Of a stretch of 64,000 nt of DNA, positions 1 to 9,391 are shown piece by piece (positions within the stretch are counted from its first letter, which is position 1; every line of letters starts with the position of its first letter). The notes beneath the pieces were generated by a model. It was given only the letters and a program-made list of their open reading frames with translations. It ran no database searches and had not been told where the DNA came from. Made by a program: the position numbers and the translations under genes. Source of the DNA: Pseudomonas frederiksbergensis (GTDB taxonomy: Bacteria > Pseudomonadota > Gammaproteobacteria > Pseudomonadales > Pseudomonadaceae); NCBI RefSeq assembly GCF_000802155.2, contig NZ_JQGJ02000010.1, positions 124,001 to 188,000 of the forward strand, read 5' to 3'.

Positions 1-87
1 AGTGCCGCAATGATGCAACCTTGCGGCAATCCGTAATAACGAGGGCGTCAGCCCGGCGCGATCAGCATTTTCGAAGCGAGTTCCCCC

Positions 88-2781
88 ATGAAAAGCCAAC
101 CCGATGCCGCCAGCCGTATGGCGGCCGAGGTAGTAACGCAGTTACCGGTGCCCTCGCGGCTCGGTATGCTGCGTTTCGAGCGGCTGAATGAAGCAAGCTG
201 GGCGCTGCTGTTTCTCGATCCCAACTGCGAACGTTACTTCGGCTTGCCAGCCGTTGAGCTTTGTTCGCTGGTCAGTTCTCCTTACGCCAGCCTGATGGAA
301 CCTGAGGCACGCTATCACTTGCATGACGCGATCCAGCAGCAGCTGGCCCAGGCGTCCCACTATCTGATTCGCTACACGTTGCACACCGCCAAGGGGCCGA
401 TGAACCTGTTGGAGACCGGTGAAGCCTACAGGCAGCACAACCGTCATCTGCTGCGTGGTTATTTGCTTGTGGTGGACGACCTGTTGCAGGACGGGCCCTC
501 CCTGCCGGCCGTTGACCTGGAAACCCAGAATTCCAGACTGCAGATCGCCCTGGAGCTCAATCAGCGCGCCCAACAGGAGCAGCTTCAGCATCTGGACCGG
601 GTCCGCGCCCAGCAAGACTTGATCCTGCTACTGACGCGCCAGCGCTACAGCGCCAACAACTCGCTGCAAGAAGCCGCCGAACTGATTACCCGCAGCGCCT
701 GTGACATCTACCAGATCGATTGCGCGAGCATCTGGAATCTGGAGGACGGGAAGCTGGTGCCGATCTCGGCCTATAACCGCGCCTCCCAGGAATACTTCCT
801 GCCGGAGGTCATCAACGCCAACGATTTCCCGCACTACATGGAAGCGTTGCAGACCTGCCGCGCCATCGACGCCCACAACGCGATGCGCGACCCGCGCACG
901 CGAGAAATGGCCGAGAACCTGCGAGCCCGGGACGTCAACGCAATACTCGACGCCAGCATCCGGATCGACGGGCAAGTGGTGGGCGTCCTGTGCCTGGAGC
1001 AAGTCGGCGCAACCCGCGCCTGGCAGTCGGACGAAATTGCCTTCGCCGGCGAGTTGGCGGACCAGTTCGCCCAGGTCATCAACAACCACAACCGCCGCAC
1101 CGCCACCAGCGCCTTGCACCTGTTCCAGCGGGCCGTAGAGCAGAGCGCCAATGCGTTCCTGCTGGTCAATTGCGACGGTGTGGTGGAATACGTCAACCCA
1201 AGCTTCACCGCGATCACCCAGTACACCACCGAGGAAGTCCACGGCCAGCGCCTCTCGGAACTGCCGGCCCTGGAGAACCTCAGTGAACTACTGTTCGATG
1301 CGCCCTCGGCCCTGGCCCAGAGCAATAGTTGGCAGGGCGAGTTCAAGAGTCGGCGCAAGAACCTCGAACCGTACTGGGGCCAGTTGTCGATTTCCAAGGT
1401 CTACGGCGACAACCGTGAACTGACCCACTACATCGGCATCTACGAAGACATCACCCAGACCAAGCTGGCCCAGCAGCGCATCGAGCGCCTGGCCTACACC
1501 GACAACCTGACCAACCTGGGCAACCGTCCGGCATTTATCCGCAACCTGGATGAACGCTTCGCCCGGGACAGCGACTCGCCCATCAGCCTGTTGCTGGTGG
1601 ACATCGACAACTTCAAGCGCATCAACGACAGCCTCGGTCACCAGACCGGCGATAAACTGCTGATCAGCCTGGCCCGACGCCTGCGCAACAGCCTGAGCCC
1701 CAGCGGCAGCCTGGCCCGATTCGCCAGTAACGAATTTGCCGTGCTGCTGGACGACACCGATCTTGAAACCGGCCAGCATATCGCCAGCCAACTGCTGATG
1801 ACGCTCGACAAGCCGATGTTCGTCGATAACCAGTTGATCAGCGTCACGGGCTCCGTGGGCCTGGCCTGCGCACCTTTGCATGGGCGCGACCCGCAGACGC
1901 TGATGCGCAACGCCGGCCTCGCCTTGCATAAGGCCAAGGCCAACGGCAAGCATCAGGTCCAAGTGTTCACCGAGGCACTGAATGCCGAGGCCAGCTACAA
2001 GCTGTTCGTGGAAAACAACCTGCGTCGCGCCTTGACCCAGAACGAACTGGACGTGTTCTACCAGCCCAAGCTGTGCCTGCGCAGCGGCCGCCTGCTGGGC
2101 ATGGAGGCGTTGCTGCGCTGGAACCACCCGGAAAAAGGCATGATCCGTCCGGACCAGTTCATCAGCGTGGCCGAGGAAACCGGCCTTATCATCCCCATCG
2201 GCAAATGGATCGCCCGCCAGGCCTGCCGAATGAGCAAACAGCTGACCGCCGTCGGCCTGGGCAATCTGCAAGTGGCGATCAACTTGTCGCCCAAACAGTT
2301 TTCCGACCCTGACCTGGTGGCCTCGATCGCCAGCATCCTCAAGGAAGAACAACTGCCCGCGCGGTTGCTGGAACTGGAATTGACCGAAGGCTTGCTGCTC
2401 GAAGCCACCGAAGACACCCACCTGCAACTCGATCAGCTCAAGCGTCTGGGCCTGACCCTGGCCATGGATGACTTCGGCACCGGTTACTCGTCCCTGAGCT
2501 ACCTGAAGAAATTCCCGATCGACATCATCAAGATCGATCGCAGCTTCATCCATGAAATCCCGGACAACCAGGACGACATGGAAATCACCTCCGCCGTGAT
2601 CGCCATGGCCCACAACTTGAAGCTCAAGGTAGTGGCCGAAGGCATCGAGACCGCCCAGCAGCTCGCCTTCCTGCGACGCCACCGCTGCGACGTCGGCCAA
2701 GGCTACCTCTTCGACCGGCCGATCCCTGGCGCGGAACTCATCGAGAAGCTCAAGCGCTACCCACGCGGCCCCCTGGTCTGA
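88..2781 (+). CDS. dipA: PAS-GAF-PAS-GGDEF-EAL c-di-GMP phosphodiesterase, DipA-like
   Basis: 897 aa, predicted cytoplasmic, with no membrane segments seen. Order of domains: an N-terminal PAS-like region (about 28-131), GAF-like (190-335), PAS (345-465), GGDEF (470-635) and EAL (645-890). The GGDEF signature is degenerate (A546-S-N-E-F550), so cyclase activity is not expected. The EAL domain looks intact: E673 in MEALLRW, the NLSPKQF, ELTE, DDFGTGYSSL and KIDRSF motifs and the Glu of VAEGIE are all present. Hydrolysis of c-di-GMP to pGpG is therefore the likely activity, promoting dispersal. The next gene is msrA, the same pairing I recall for P. aeruginosa dipA (PA5017)/msrA (PA5018), which supports the name. 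The ribosome site is weak. An inverted repeat TGCCGCAA/TTGCGGCA lies at 3-28. Confidence 0.9.
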   Translation: MKSQPDAASRMAAEVVTQLPVPSRLGMLRFERLNEASWALLFLDPNCERYFGLPAVELCSLVSSPYASLMEPEARYHLHDAIQQQLAQASHYLIRYTLHTAKGPMNLLETGEAYRQHNRHLLRGYLLVVDDLLQDGPSLPAVDLETQNSRLQIALELNQRAQQEQLQHLDRVRAQQDLILLLTRQRYSANNSLQEAAELITRSACDIYQIDCASIWNLEDGKLVPISAYNRASQEYFLPEVINANDFPHYMEALQTCRAIDAHNAMRDPRTREMAENLRARDVNAILDASIRIDGQVVGVLCLEQVGATRAWQSDEIAFAGELADQFAQVINNHNRRTATSALHLFQRAVEQSANAFLLVNCDGVVEYVNPSFTAITQYTTEEVHGQRLSELPALENLSELLFDAPSALAQSNSWQGEFKSRRKNLEPYWGQLSISKVYGDNRELTHYIGIYEDITQTKLAQQRIERLAYTDNLTNLGNRPAFIRNLDERFARDSDSPISLLLVDIDNFKRINDSLGHQTGDKLLISLARRLRNSLSPSGSLARFASNEFAVLLDDTDLETGQHIASQLLMTLDKPMFVDNQLISVTGSVGLACAPLHGRDPQTLMRNAGLALHKAKANGKHQVQVFTEALNAEASYKLFVENNLRRALTQNELDVFYQPKLCLRSGRLLGMEALLRWNHPEKGMIRPDQFISVAEETGLIIPIGKWIARQACRMSKQLTAVGLGNLQVAINLSPKQFSDPDLVASIASILKEEQLPARLLELELTEGLLLEATEDTHLQLDQLKRLGLTLAMDDFGTGYSSLSYLKKFPIDIIKIDRSFIHEIPDNQDDMEITSAVIAMAHNLKLKVVAEGIETAQQLAFLRRHRCDVGQGYLFDRPIPGAELIEKLKRYPRGPLV

Positions 2782-2865
2782 CAGCCGCTTATAGCTTGCA
2801 GCGGCTTTTCTGAGGCACACTGACGGTCTATTTCGCTCAATTCAATCTGACTGAGAGGACTGATG

Positions 2866-3513
2866 ATGGTCTTGCGCTCGGAAATCCTGGTGAACAAAAA
2901 CGTGCTTCCTACTCCCGATCAAGCTCTCCCTGGCCGTGAAACCCCGATGTCCGTGCCGGAAAAACACTTCGTCCTCGACGCGCCGCTGCTGGGCCCGTTT
3001 GCCATGGACGTGGATTTCGCTATCTTCGGCCTCGGTTGCTTCTGGGGCGCAGAGCGCAAGTTCTGGCAGCGCGAGGGCGTGGTCAGTACCGCGGTGGGTT
3101 ATGCCGGTGGTTTCACGCCAAACCCGACGTATGAAGAAGTCTGCTCGGGCCTGACCGGCCACAGCGAAGTGGTGCTGGTGGTCTACGAGCCGGCGAAGGT
3201 TAGCTACGAGCAGCTTCTGAAGATGTTCTGGGAACTGCACAACCCTACCCAGGGCATGCGCCAGGGAAATGACATTGGCACCCAGTATCGCTCGGTGATC
3301 TATTGCACCACGCCCGAGCAACTGGAAGCGGCGAAGAAGAGCAAGGAAGTGTTCCAGGCTGAGCTGAACAAGGCCGGCAAAGGCGAAATCACTACTGAAA
3401 TCGACGAAGCGCCGACGCTCTACTTTGCCGAGGCCTATCACCAGCAATACCTGGCGAAAAACCCTGAAGGGTATTGCGGGATTGGCGGCACGGGCGTGAC
3501 TTGCCCAATTTGA
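2866..3513 (+). CDS. msrA: Peptide methionine sulfoxide reductase MsrA
   Basis: 215 aa. Reduces methionine-S-sulfoxide in proteins and free form, using thioredoxin. The active-site motif GCFWGAE places the catalytic cysteine at about Cys58, and the C-terminus GYCGIGGTGVTCPI carries resolving cysteines. The N-terminal extension (VLRSEILVNKNVLPT) is characteristic of Pseudomonas MsrA. Two ATGs stand in tandem at 2863 and 2866. The second is preferred because AGAGGA at 2854-2859 then lies 6 nt upstream. It follows dipA by about 80 bp and is probably independently transcribed. A REP inverted pair lies downstream. Confidence 0.95.
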   Translation: MVLRSEILVNKNVLPTPDQALPGRETPMSVPEKHFVLDAPLLGPFAMDVDFAIFGLGCFWGAERKFWQREGVVSTAVGYAGGFTPNPTYEEVCSGLTGHSEVVLVVYEPAKVSYEQLLKMFWELHNPTQGMRQGNDIGTQYRSVIYCTTPEQLEAAKKSKEVFQAELNKAGKGEITTEIDEAPTLYFAEAYHQQYLAKNPEGYCGIGGTGVTCPI

Positions 3514-3532
3514 TATTTGTGCTCTGAAGAGC

Positions 3533-3597
3533 TTCGCGAGCCGGCTCGCCCCCACATACAACCCGGCCGAATGTGGGAGCGAGCCTGTTCGTCAAGG
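3533..3597. repeat. REP inverted pair
   Basis: Two REP-like palindromic units face each other: CGCGAGCCGGCTCGCCCCCAC at about 3535 and ATGTGGGAGCGAGCCTG at about 3571. They lie between the convergent genes msrA and rlmJ, where such a structure could also limit read-through. Confidence 0.75.
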
Positions 3598-3618
3598 CGC
3601 CGCTCCAGGCGCCCTCAA

Positions 3619-4458
3619 TCAGCTTTCAGCGATCAACCAATCCATCTGCCAGCCACCCTGGGTCTGCCCAAGCTTCTTGGACAACCACGGCAGCAACTCC
3701 CGCAACTCTTCCTCCAGCCCCCATGGCGGATTGGCAATGGCCAGGCCGGAGCCGTTCAGGCTGTTGGGCGTGGCCAACGGGTGCACCAACAACTCCACCC
3801 GCAACAATTTAGGCGCGCCCGTGCCCGCCAGGTCCTGATAGAAACGACGCAACATGCGCTGGTCTTTCACTGGATACCAGATCGCTGCTACCGTCTGGCG
3901 CATCCGACCAATGGCCTCCTTGAGCGAGGCGGCGCAGCGCTGCATCTCATCCAGTTGCTCGAACGGTGGATCGATCAGCATCAGCCCGCGCTTCTCCGCC
4001 ACGGGCAGCAGCGCCCGAGGAACGTGCCAGCCTTCGCCCAGATGCACCGCCACGCGACGGTCGCCCTTCATGTTGTCCTTGAGCAGCACGCCGTCCTGGG
4101 GATGCTTCTCGTTGAGCAACACCCGATCCTGCGACCGGGTCAGGCGCCGCGCCAGCTCCGGCGAGCCCGGGTAGTAGCGCAACTGGCCATCCGGGTTCAT
4201 CTCATGCAGCACCTTCATGTAGTCGGCGGTCAGCGGCGGCAGGTCGTCCTGGTCCCACAACCGCGCGATGCCTTCCAGGTATTCACCGGTGCGACTGGCC
4301 TGGTCGCCTTGCAAGTCGTACAGCCCGATGCCCGCGTGGGTATCGAGGTAGGCGAAGGGCTGCTCCTTGCGCGACATCAAGGCGATGAGGCGGGTCAAGG
4401 TCAGGTGTTTGAACACATCGGCGTGATTGCCGGCGTGGAAGGCGTGGCGATAATTCAT
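3619..4458 (-). CDS. rlmJ: 23S rRNA (adenine-2030-N6)-methyltransferase RlmJ
   Basis: 279 aa. Methylates A2030 of 23S rRNA using SAM. The family-defining N-terminus MNYRHAFHAGNHADVFKH is complete, and the N6-adenine methyltransferase catalytic motif DPPF is present at about residue 163. GGAG precedes the ATG. It is convergent with msrA. Synteny with the P. aeruginosa dipA-msrA-PA5019 order is recalled rather than checked. Confidence 0.95.
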   Translation of the reverse strand: MNYRHAFHAGNHADVFKHLTLTRLIALMSRKEQPFAYLDTHAGIGLYDLQGDQASRTGEYLEGIARLWDQDDLPPLTADYMKVLHEMNPDGQLRYYPGSPELARRLTRSQDRVLLNEKHPQDGVLLKDNMKGDRRVAVHLGEGWHVPRALLPVAEKRGLMLIDPPFEQLDEMQRCAASLKEAIGRMRQTVAAIWYPVKDQRMLRRFYQDLAGTGAPKLLRVELLVHPLATPNSLNGSGLAIANPPWGLEEELRELLPWLSKKLGQTQGGWQMDWLIAES

Positions 4459-4550
4459 GGCGGCTCCTGCGAAGGGCGACGAGTTTACCTTGAAGCGCGC
4501 CCAACGTCAGGGGTTCACGACCGAGCGGCAGAACAGCCCTCGCCCTGAAC

Positions 4551-6587
4551 CTATCCTCCAAGCGCTGCCAACGACACGCCACAAGCGCCATCCTTGCAGC
4601 GCTCGCACTCCTCACAAAACGGCGCAGGACTTTTCAGGCTGCGTATTTGTGCCACGGACAGCACTGGCGCCAGCGCAGCGGCAAGTTTGTCCGGGGCGCC
4701 CGCCGCGACGGGCTCGGCGCCCATCGCCACCATCGGCGCGCCGCCCACCTGGATCGGCACGCTGCTGAAGATTCCGCCCGGGCCGATGTTGATCCAGTGC
4801 CCGCCCGCCTGGATGGTCGCGCTGGCACCGGCTTCCAGCACGACTTGCTGGCCAGCGCTGACACTGAATCCTCCCGTAGCGCTGAGGGCCTGGTTGGCGA
4901 CGCGGATATGCCGATCACCCGTCACCATCAGGTGATCGTCCTGACGAACTTCAACCTGGCGTCGACCTTCGGTGATGCGCTGCTCGCCATCCTTGAGTTC
5001 ATGACGCGACAGACCGGTGACGACAATGCTGCGCTCATGATCGACCTGCACACGCTGGTCATGCAGCACGTGCTGGGTCCAGTTGCGCTGCGCCCGCAGG
5101 TAGATTTCCTCGGCGCCCTTGCGGTCTTCGATGCGCAGCTCATTGTAGCCACCACCGCCGGGGCTGCTCTGGCTGCGCAGGATGCTGCGCGTCTTGTCCG
5201 CCGGCAGGTCGAGGGGCACCGGGTTGGCACCGTTCGGCAGGCAGCCCACCACCAACGGCTTATCGACGTCGCCGTCCATGAACCCGACGAGAACCTCCAT
5301 GCCGACCCGAGGGATCATCACACTGCCGTAGCGATCATGGGCCCAGCCGGTGGCCACGCGCAGCCAGCAGCTGGAATGCTCGTTCCGTTCACCGTCGCGG
5401 TCCCAGACCAGCTGCACCTTGACTCGTCCGAACTCATCGCAATGAATCTCGCTGTCCACAGGTCCGGTGACCACCGCTGGCTGGTAGCCATTGATCGACG
5501 GCTTCTTGTGTTGCAATGGCGGACGGAAGAAAACGTCCCACGGCGTTGCCCGGAAGGTATTGCCGTAGCCCTGGAATTCACCTGGGCCGGCGGAAGCGTT
5601 TTCTTCCAGCACTTGCGGCTGGCGGCCACGGTGCTCGACCTGCGTCAACAGCCAGAGATCATTCCACTGCGTCCGGGGATGTTCCTCGATGCGCATGAAA
5701 TGCCCGCTGGCGAAAGCGCTGTCGTCACTGCTGCCCTCCGCCAACCGATGGTCCGCGCCGTGGCGCTCAAGGGCGCGCCGGACCAGGTGCTTGCCATCGT
5801 CACGATCGGCGAATTGACCGGGATAATGGTAGTCCTCGAGCGAAGCTGGAGCTTGTCCCTCGAGACGGGTTTGAAGCAACAGGCCGGGCTTGCGAAAGTC
5901 ATAGTCGCGTAAAGTCACCGCGGTGGATCGCGTCTGGAGCCGTACCGCCAAGCGCTTGATGCCCGGCTCAGCGGCGGCCATGCCGCTGCCCGGCAGGTAC
6001 AGCGTCGACTCGGGCAAGCGCGCGAACATCGTCTGGTCATCGCCAAACACCAGCAGATGGCCGTCAGGGCTGTGCTGGAAGTGGTAATGGATGCCGACCT
6101 CGGCACATAGCCGCTCGATGAAAGCCAGGTCGCTTTCTCCGTACTGCACGCAATATTCACGCTCGGGGTATTGCCCACCCAGACTGAACTGGAACGCATC
6201 GGCCAGGATGCCGTGGTCCTTCATGACAAGGGCCACGATAGCGGGCACGCTCAAATGCTGGAAAATTCGCTGGTTGATGCGATGGCGCAAGTACGCCAGG
6301 CGCGGCACGAGAGTGATCTGGTAGCGGGTCAGGCGCTTCCCCGAATCGCCTTGGGCCACGCTGTAGACCTGGCCGTGTACTCCGCCGCCCCGGTCATCGA
6401 AACTCAGGTAAGCCTGGCGATGCAGGAGTTCCTCCAGCACCAGGTCGGGCCGCTCACTGACCAGTTCCACTTCAAAGCAATAGGGTTGGCTGATCGCTTC
6501 CTTGCCTTTGAACTCAAGCACCTTGAGATCATCTGGCCCGCTTTCGAACGCCAGCGTGAAGCGTGGTTGGTTGGCAGGCGCGAACAT
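4551..6587 (-). CDS. vgrG: Type VI secretion spike protein VgrG, solitary
   Basis: 678 aa. Forms the trimeric T6SS spike and carries effectors. The N-terminal gp27-like part begins FTLAFESGPDDLKVLEFKG and spans about 1-370. The gp5-like OB domain (about 400-480) contains the VgrG hallmark CDEFGRVKVQLVWDRDGERN and the SCWLRVATGWAHDRYGSVMI segment. A beta-helical stalk with DUF2345-like repeats follows to about 630. The C-terminus is short and cysteine-rich (FCEECERCKDGACG), with no fused toxin. The ATG at 6587 is chosen because AGAGG stands about 8 nt upstream; an upstream in-frame extension to 6782 lacks domain similarity. No T6SS structural gene, adaptor or effector adjoins it; rlmJ lies downstream. 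Confidence 0.92.
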   Translation of the reverse strand: MFAPANQPRFTLAFESGPDDLKVLEFKGKEAISQPYCFEVELVSERPDLVLEELLHRQAYLSFDDRGGGVHGQVYSVAQGDSGKRLTRYQITLVPRLAYLRHRINQRIFQHLSVPAIVALVMKDHGILADAFQFSLGGQYPEREYCVQYGESDLAFIERLCAEVGIHYHFQHSPDGHLLVFGDDQTMFARLPESTLYLPGSGMAAAEPGIKRLAVRLQTRSTAVTLRDYDFRKPGLLLQTRLEGQAPASLEDYHYPGQFADRDDGKHLVRRALERHGADHRLAEGSSDDSAFASGHFMRIEEHPRTQWNDLWLLTQVEHRGRQPQVLEENASAGPGEFQGYGNTFRATPWDVFFRPPLQHKKPSINGYQPAVVTGPVDSEIHCDEFGRVKVQLVWDRDGERNEHSSCWLRVATGWAHDRYGSVMIPRVGMEVLVGFMDGDVDKPLVVGCLPNGANPVPLDLPADKTRSILRSQSSPGGGGYNELRIEDRKGAEEIYLRAQRNWTQHVLHDQRVQVDHERSIVVTGLSRHELKDGEQRITEGRRQVEVRQDDHLMVTGDRHIRVANQALSATGGFSVSAGQQVVLEAGASATIQAGGHWINIGPGGIFSSVPIQVGGAPMVAMGAEPVAAGAPDKLAAALAPVLSVAQIRSLKSPAPFCEECERCKDGACGVSLAALGG

Positions 6588-6850
6588 CCTGTGTGCCTCT
6601 GCTGAATAAGGATGGGCGATTCTGCATGAGCGCTTCGGAGAATTGACCGGACGGCATGAAAAAGAGATTTCCCCTACATGCAAGAGGCAAAAAGGCGCAA
6701 GGCGCGCTGCATTTTCCGATGGACAATCCTTGAATCTCGATACGGAAAGCCTTCGTACGAAGTAATCAGCTGCTTCTGACAAGGCGAGGGGCCTCGTACC
6801 GCGTAAAGGCGTGATAACGTCGTTTCGTCACAAAAAGCCAAGGACGCACC

Positions 6851-7351
6851 ATGACAACCCGCTATACAAAAATTGCCATGATCCTGGCGCTTGCCGCCTT
6901 CGCCTTCCTGACCGTGTTCAACAACATCACGGACTACCGCTCCAACTTCAATTTCGTCCAGCACGTACTGAGCATGGACACTACCTTTGCCGACAATGCC
7001 GCCCGGTATCGCGCCCTCGATAAACCGTGGATGTGGCACGGTGCTTATTGGCTGATCATCTTCGGCGAAGCATTGACGGCGGGTCTGCTGGCCTACGGCG
7101 CACTGAAACTCTGGCGGGTACGCGCGGCGGATAGCCTGGCGTTCAAGCAGGCCAAAGGGTGGGCCATCGTGGGGCTGACGGTGGGGTTTTTCGTCTGGTT
7201 CTTCGGCTTCATGGTCGTCGGCGGCGAATGGTTCCTGATGTGGCAATCCGAGACCTGGAATGGCCAGGACGCCGCGTTCAGGTTCTACATGGCGCTGCTG
7301 GGCGTGCTGATTTTTCTCAACCAGCCCGACGCCTTGGACGTTCATCCATAA
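6851..7351 (+). CDS. DUF2165 family small membrane protein
   Basis: 166 aa with about four predicted membrane helices (near 7-25, 65-85, 108-130 and 142-160). The sequence pattern with W-rich loops (GEWFLMWQSETWNGQ) fits the DUF2165 family, whose function is unknown to me. It stands alone, divergent from vgrG, and ends directly before a strong terminator. Confidence 0.75.
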   Translation: MTTRYTKIAMILALAAFAFLTVFNNITDYRSNFNFVQHVLSMDTTFADNAARYRALDKPWMWHGAYWLIIFGEALTAGLLAYGALKLWRVRAADSLAFKQAKGWAIVGLTVGFFVWFFGFMVVGGEWFLMWQSETWNGQDAAFRFYMALLGVLIFLNQPDALDVHP

Positions 7352-7393
7352 AAAAAACGGCCCGCCTCCAAAGGAGACGGGCCGTTTTTTCCA
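7352..7393. terminator. Bidirectional rho-independent terminator
   Basis: GC-rich hairpin with arms ACGGCCCGCCTCC and GGAGACGGGCCGT (one mismatch) around a short loop, flanked by an A run on the left and a T run on the right. It sits between the convergent DUF2165 gene and putP and can serve both. Confidence 0.85.
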
Positions 7394-7430
7394 GCTCTGC
7401 GGGCGGGCCGTGAAGGCCGCGCCGCAAGCC

Positions 7431-8915
7431 TTATTGGTTCAGGCGGAAATCTTTCTCAGCCGCTTCGAAGCGCTGCAGCATGCCGGTAGTAGGCGTGCCC
7501 ATCTTGCTGACGAAGTAGATGGCCAGGCTGGCGAAGATGAAGCCTGGGATGATTTCGTACAGACCCAGCAGCTCGAAGTGCTTCCAGACAACGACGGTGA
7601 TAGCACCGACCAGGATACCGGCCAAGGCACCGTTGCGAGTCATGTTCTTCCAGACCACGGAGATCAGGACCACCGGACCGAAGGCGGCACCAAAACCGGC
7701 CCAGGCGTAGCTCACCAGGCCCAGGACGCGGTTTTCCGGATTCGCGGCCAGGGCGATGGCGACCAAGGCCACCAGCAGCACCATGGCGCGACCGACCCAA
7801 ACCAGCTCCACCTGGGAAGCGCTCTTACGCAGGAAGGTCTTGTAGAAGTCTTCGGTCAGGGCGCTGGAGCACACCAGCAACTGGCAGCTCAGGGTACTCA
7901 TCACCGCCGCCAGGATGGCCGACAGCAGCACACCGGCGACCCATGGATTGAACAGGATCTTCGCCAGCTCGATGAACACACGCTCAGGGTTTTCAGTCAC
8001 TGGACCGGCCACCTCAGGGTGCGCCGAGAAGTACGCGATACCGAAGAAGCCAACGGCAACGGTGCCGCCCAGGCACAGGATCATCCAGGCCATGGAGATG
8101 CGACGTGCCTTGGCGATCGACTTGACCGAATCCGCCGCCATGAAGCGCGCCAGGATGTGCGGTTGGCCGAAGTAGCCCAGGCCCCAGCCCATCAGCGAGA
8201 TGATCCCGATGAAGGTGGTATTTTTCAGCATGTCGAAGGACGTAGGGTCTTTCGCTTCGATGGCCAGGAACGTGGTGTCCACGCCACCAGTCGCCAGCAA
8301 CACGATGATCGGTGTGAGGATCAGCGCGAAGATCATCAGGGTGGCTTGTACCGTATCGGTCCAGCTCACGGCCAGGAAACCACCGATGAAGGTGTAGGCG
8401 ATGGTCGCGGCGGCACCCGCCCACAGCGCAGTCTCGTAGGACATGCCGAAGGTGCTTTCGAACAGACGGGCGCCGGCGACGATGCCGGAAGCGCAGTAGA
8501 TGGTGAAGAACACCAGGATCACCACCGCAGAGATGATGCGCAGCAGGCCGCTGGTATCTTCAAAACGGCTGGAGAAATAATCCGGCAGCGTCAGCGCATC
8601 ACCGTTGTGCTCGGTCTGGACCCGCAGGCGACCGGCGACGAACAGCCAGTTCAAGTAGGCACCGATGATCAAGCCGATGGCGATCCAGCTTTCCGACAGG
8701 CCGGACATGTAGATTGCGCCAGGCAAACCCATCAACAACCAGCCGCTCATGTCGGAGGCACCGGCAGAAAGCGCCGTCACGACACTGCCCAGGCTACGAC
8801 CGCCCAGGATGTAGTCGGAAAGGTTGTTGGTGGAGCGATAAGCCATCAGGCCGATCAGGACCATGGCTGCGATGTAGATCACGAAGGTGATCAGGGTGGG
8901 ATTGCTAACACTCAT
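7431..8915 (-). CDS. putP: Sodium/proline symporter PutP
   Basis: 494 aa, sodium:solute symporter family, inner membrane with about 13 helices. It imports proline with Na+. The N-terminal stretch with GGRSLGSVVTALSAGASDMS is the conserved TM2 region of PutP, and the length matches the family. It is divergent from putA across a 476-bp control region containing GTTGCA boxes, so proline import and breakdown are probably co-regulated by the DNA-binding domain of PutA. The ribosome site is weak. Confidence 0.95.
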   Translation of the reverse strand: MSVSNPTLITFVIYIAAMVLIGLMAYRSTNNLSDYILGGRSLGSVVTALSAGASDMSGWLLMGLPGAIYMSGLSESWIAIGLIIGAYLNWLFVAGRLRVQTEHNGDALTLPDYFSSRFEDTSGLLRIISAVVILVFFTIYCASGIVAGARLFESTFGMSYETALWAGAAATIAYTFIGGFLAVSWTDTVQATLMIFALILTPIIVLLATGGVDTTFLAIEAKDPTSFDMLKNTTFIGIISLMGWGLGYFGQPHILARFMAADSVKSIAKARRISMAWMILCLGGTVAVGFFGIAYFSAHPEVAGPVTENPERVFIELAKILFNPWVAGVLLSAILAAVMSTLSCQLLVCSSALTEDFYKTFLRKSASQVELVWVGRAMVLLVALVAIALAANPENRVLGLVSYAWAGFGAAFGPVVLISVVWKNMTRNGALAGILVGAITVVVWKHFELLGLYEIIPGFIFASLAIYFVSKMGTPTTGMLQRFEAAEKDFRLNQ

Positions 8916-9078
8916 GAGTTACGCCCTGGCTTTGTTTTTATGGTGCGGTGGCAGTTGGAAAGCGCCGACAACGCAGACGTTGTACCGACGTTTCGCAGAC
9001 CCGCGAATTTATGACTGATGTTTCCCCAGGAAAGCCATCAGCCGATGCAGCTCGGCCCGGATTTCGAACCCCGAAACG

Positions 9079-9318
9079 GTTGCACCTTGGCCGCGAATGC
9101 TATTCAACAAATCAAATAAGGTGCAACCAGTTTCGTTCAAATAAGTTGCACCCAGTCGGAATAATCGTACAAACGGCCATTATTGCCCGTTATTGGTGCA
9201 CAAATGGAAGCGATGGTGACATTTCTTGCACCAAACGAGTGCCAGAATGAAACATGTCGAGGAACATCCGGATGAGCTGTTCAATATTTCGGCAAAAAAC
9301 CGGTTGCACCCGGTTGCA
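9079..9318. promoter_or_regulatory. Cluster of GTTGCA boxes, likely PutA operators
   Basis: The putP-putA intergenic region (8916-9391) holds five exact GTTGCA hexamers: 9079-9084, 9122-9127 (inverted), 9145-9150, 9303-9308 and 9313-9318. Near matches (TTGCACC, GGTGCA) lie at about 9195 and 9226. GTTGCA is the operator core described for E. coli PutA, and this putA retains the ribbon-helix-helix domain. Autorepression and proline induction are inferred. Confidence 0.65.
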
Positions 9319-9391
9319 CCTCCAACAGCTCACAGCTAATCTTGCCGCCAGCTGATGCCACGCGGTACGTGGCAAACATGAGGATAAAAAT

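Noticed and set aside
1288..2820. A 510-codon open frame antisense to dipA
   Set aside because: Same GC-driven antisense effect; no family motif, and dipA motifs are intact on the other strand.
7410..9014. Long plus-strand frame opposite putP
   Set aside because: Composition typical of an antisense shadow; PutP is well supported on the minus strand.
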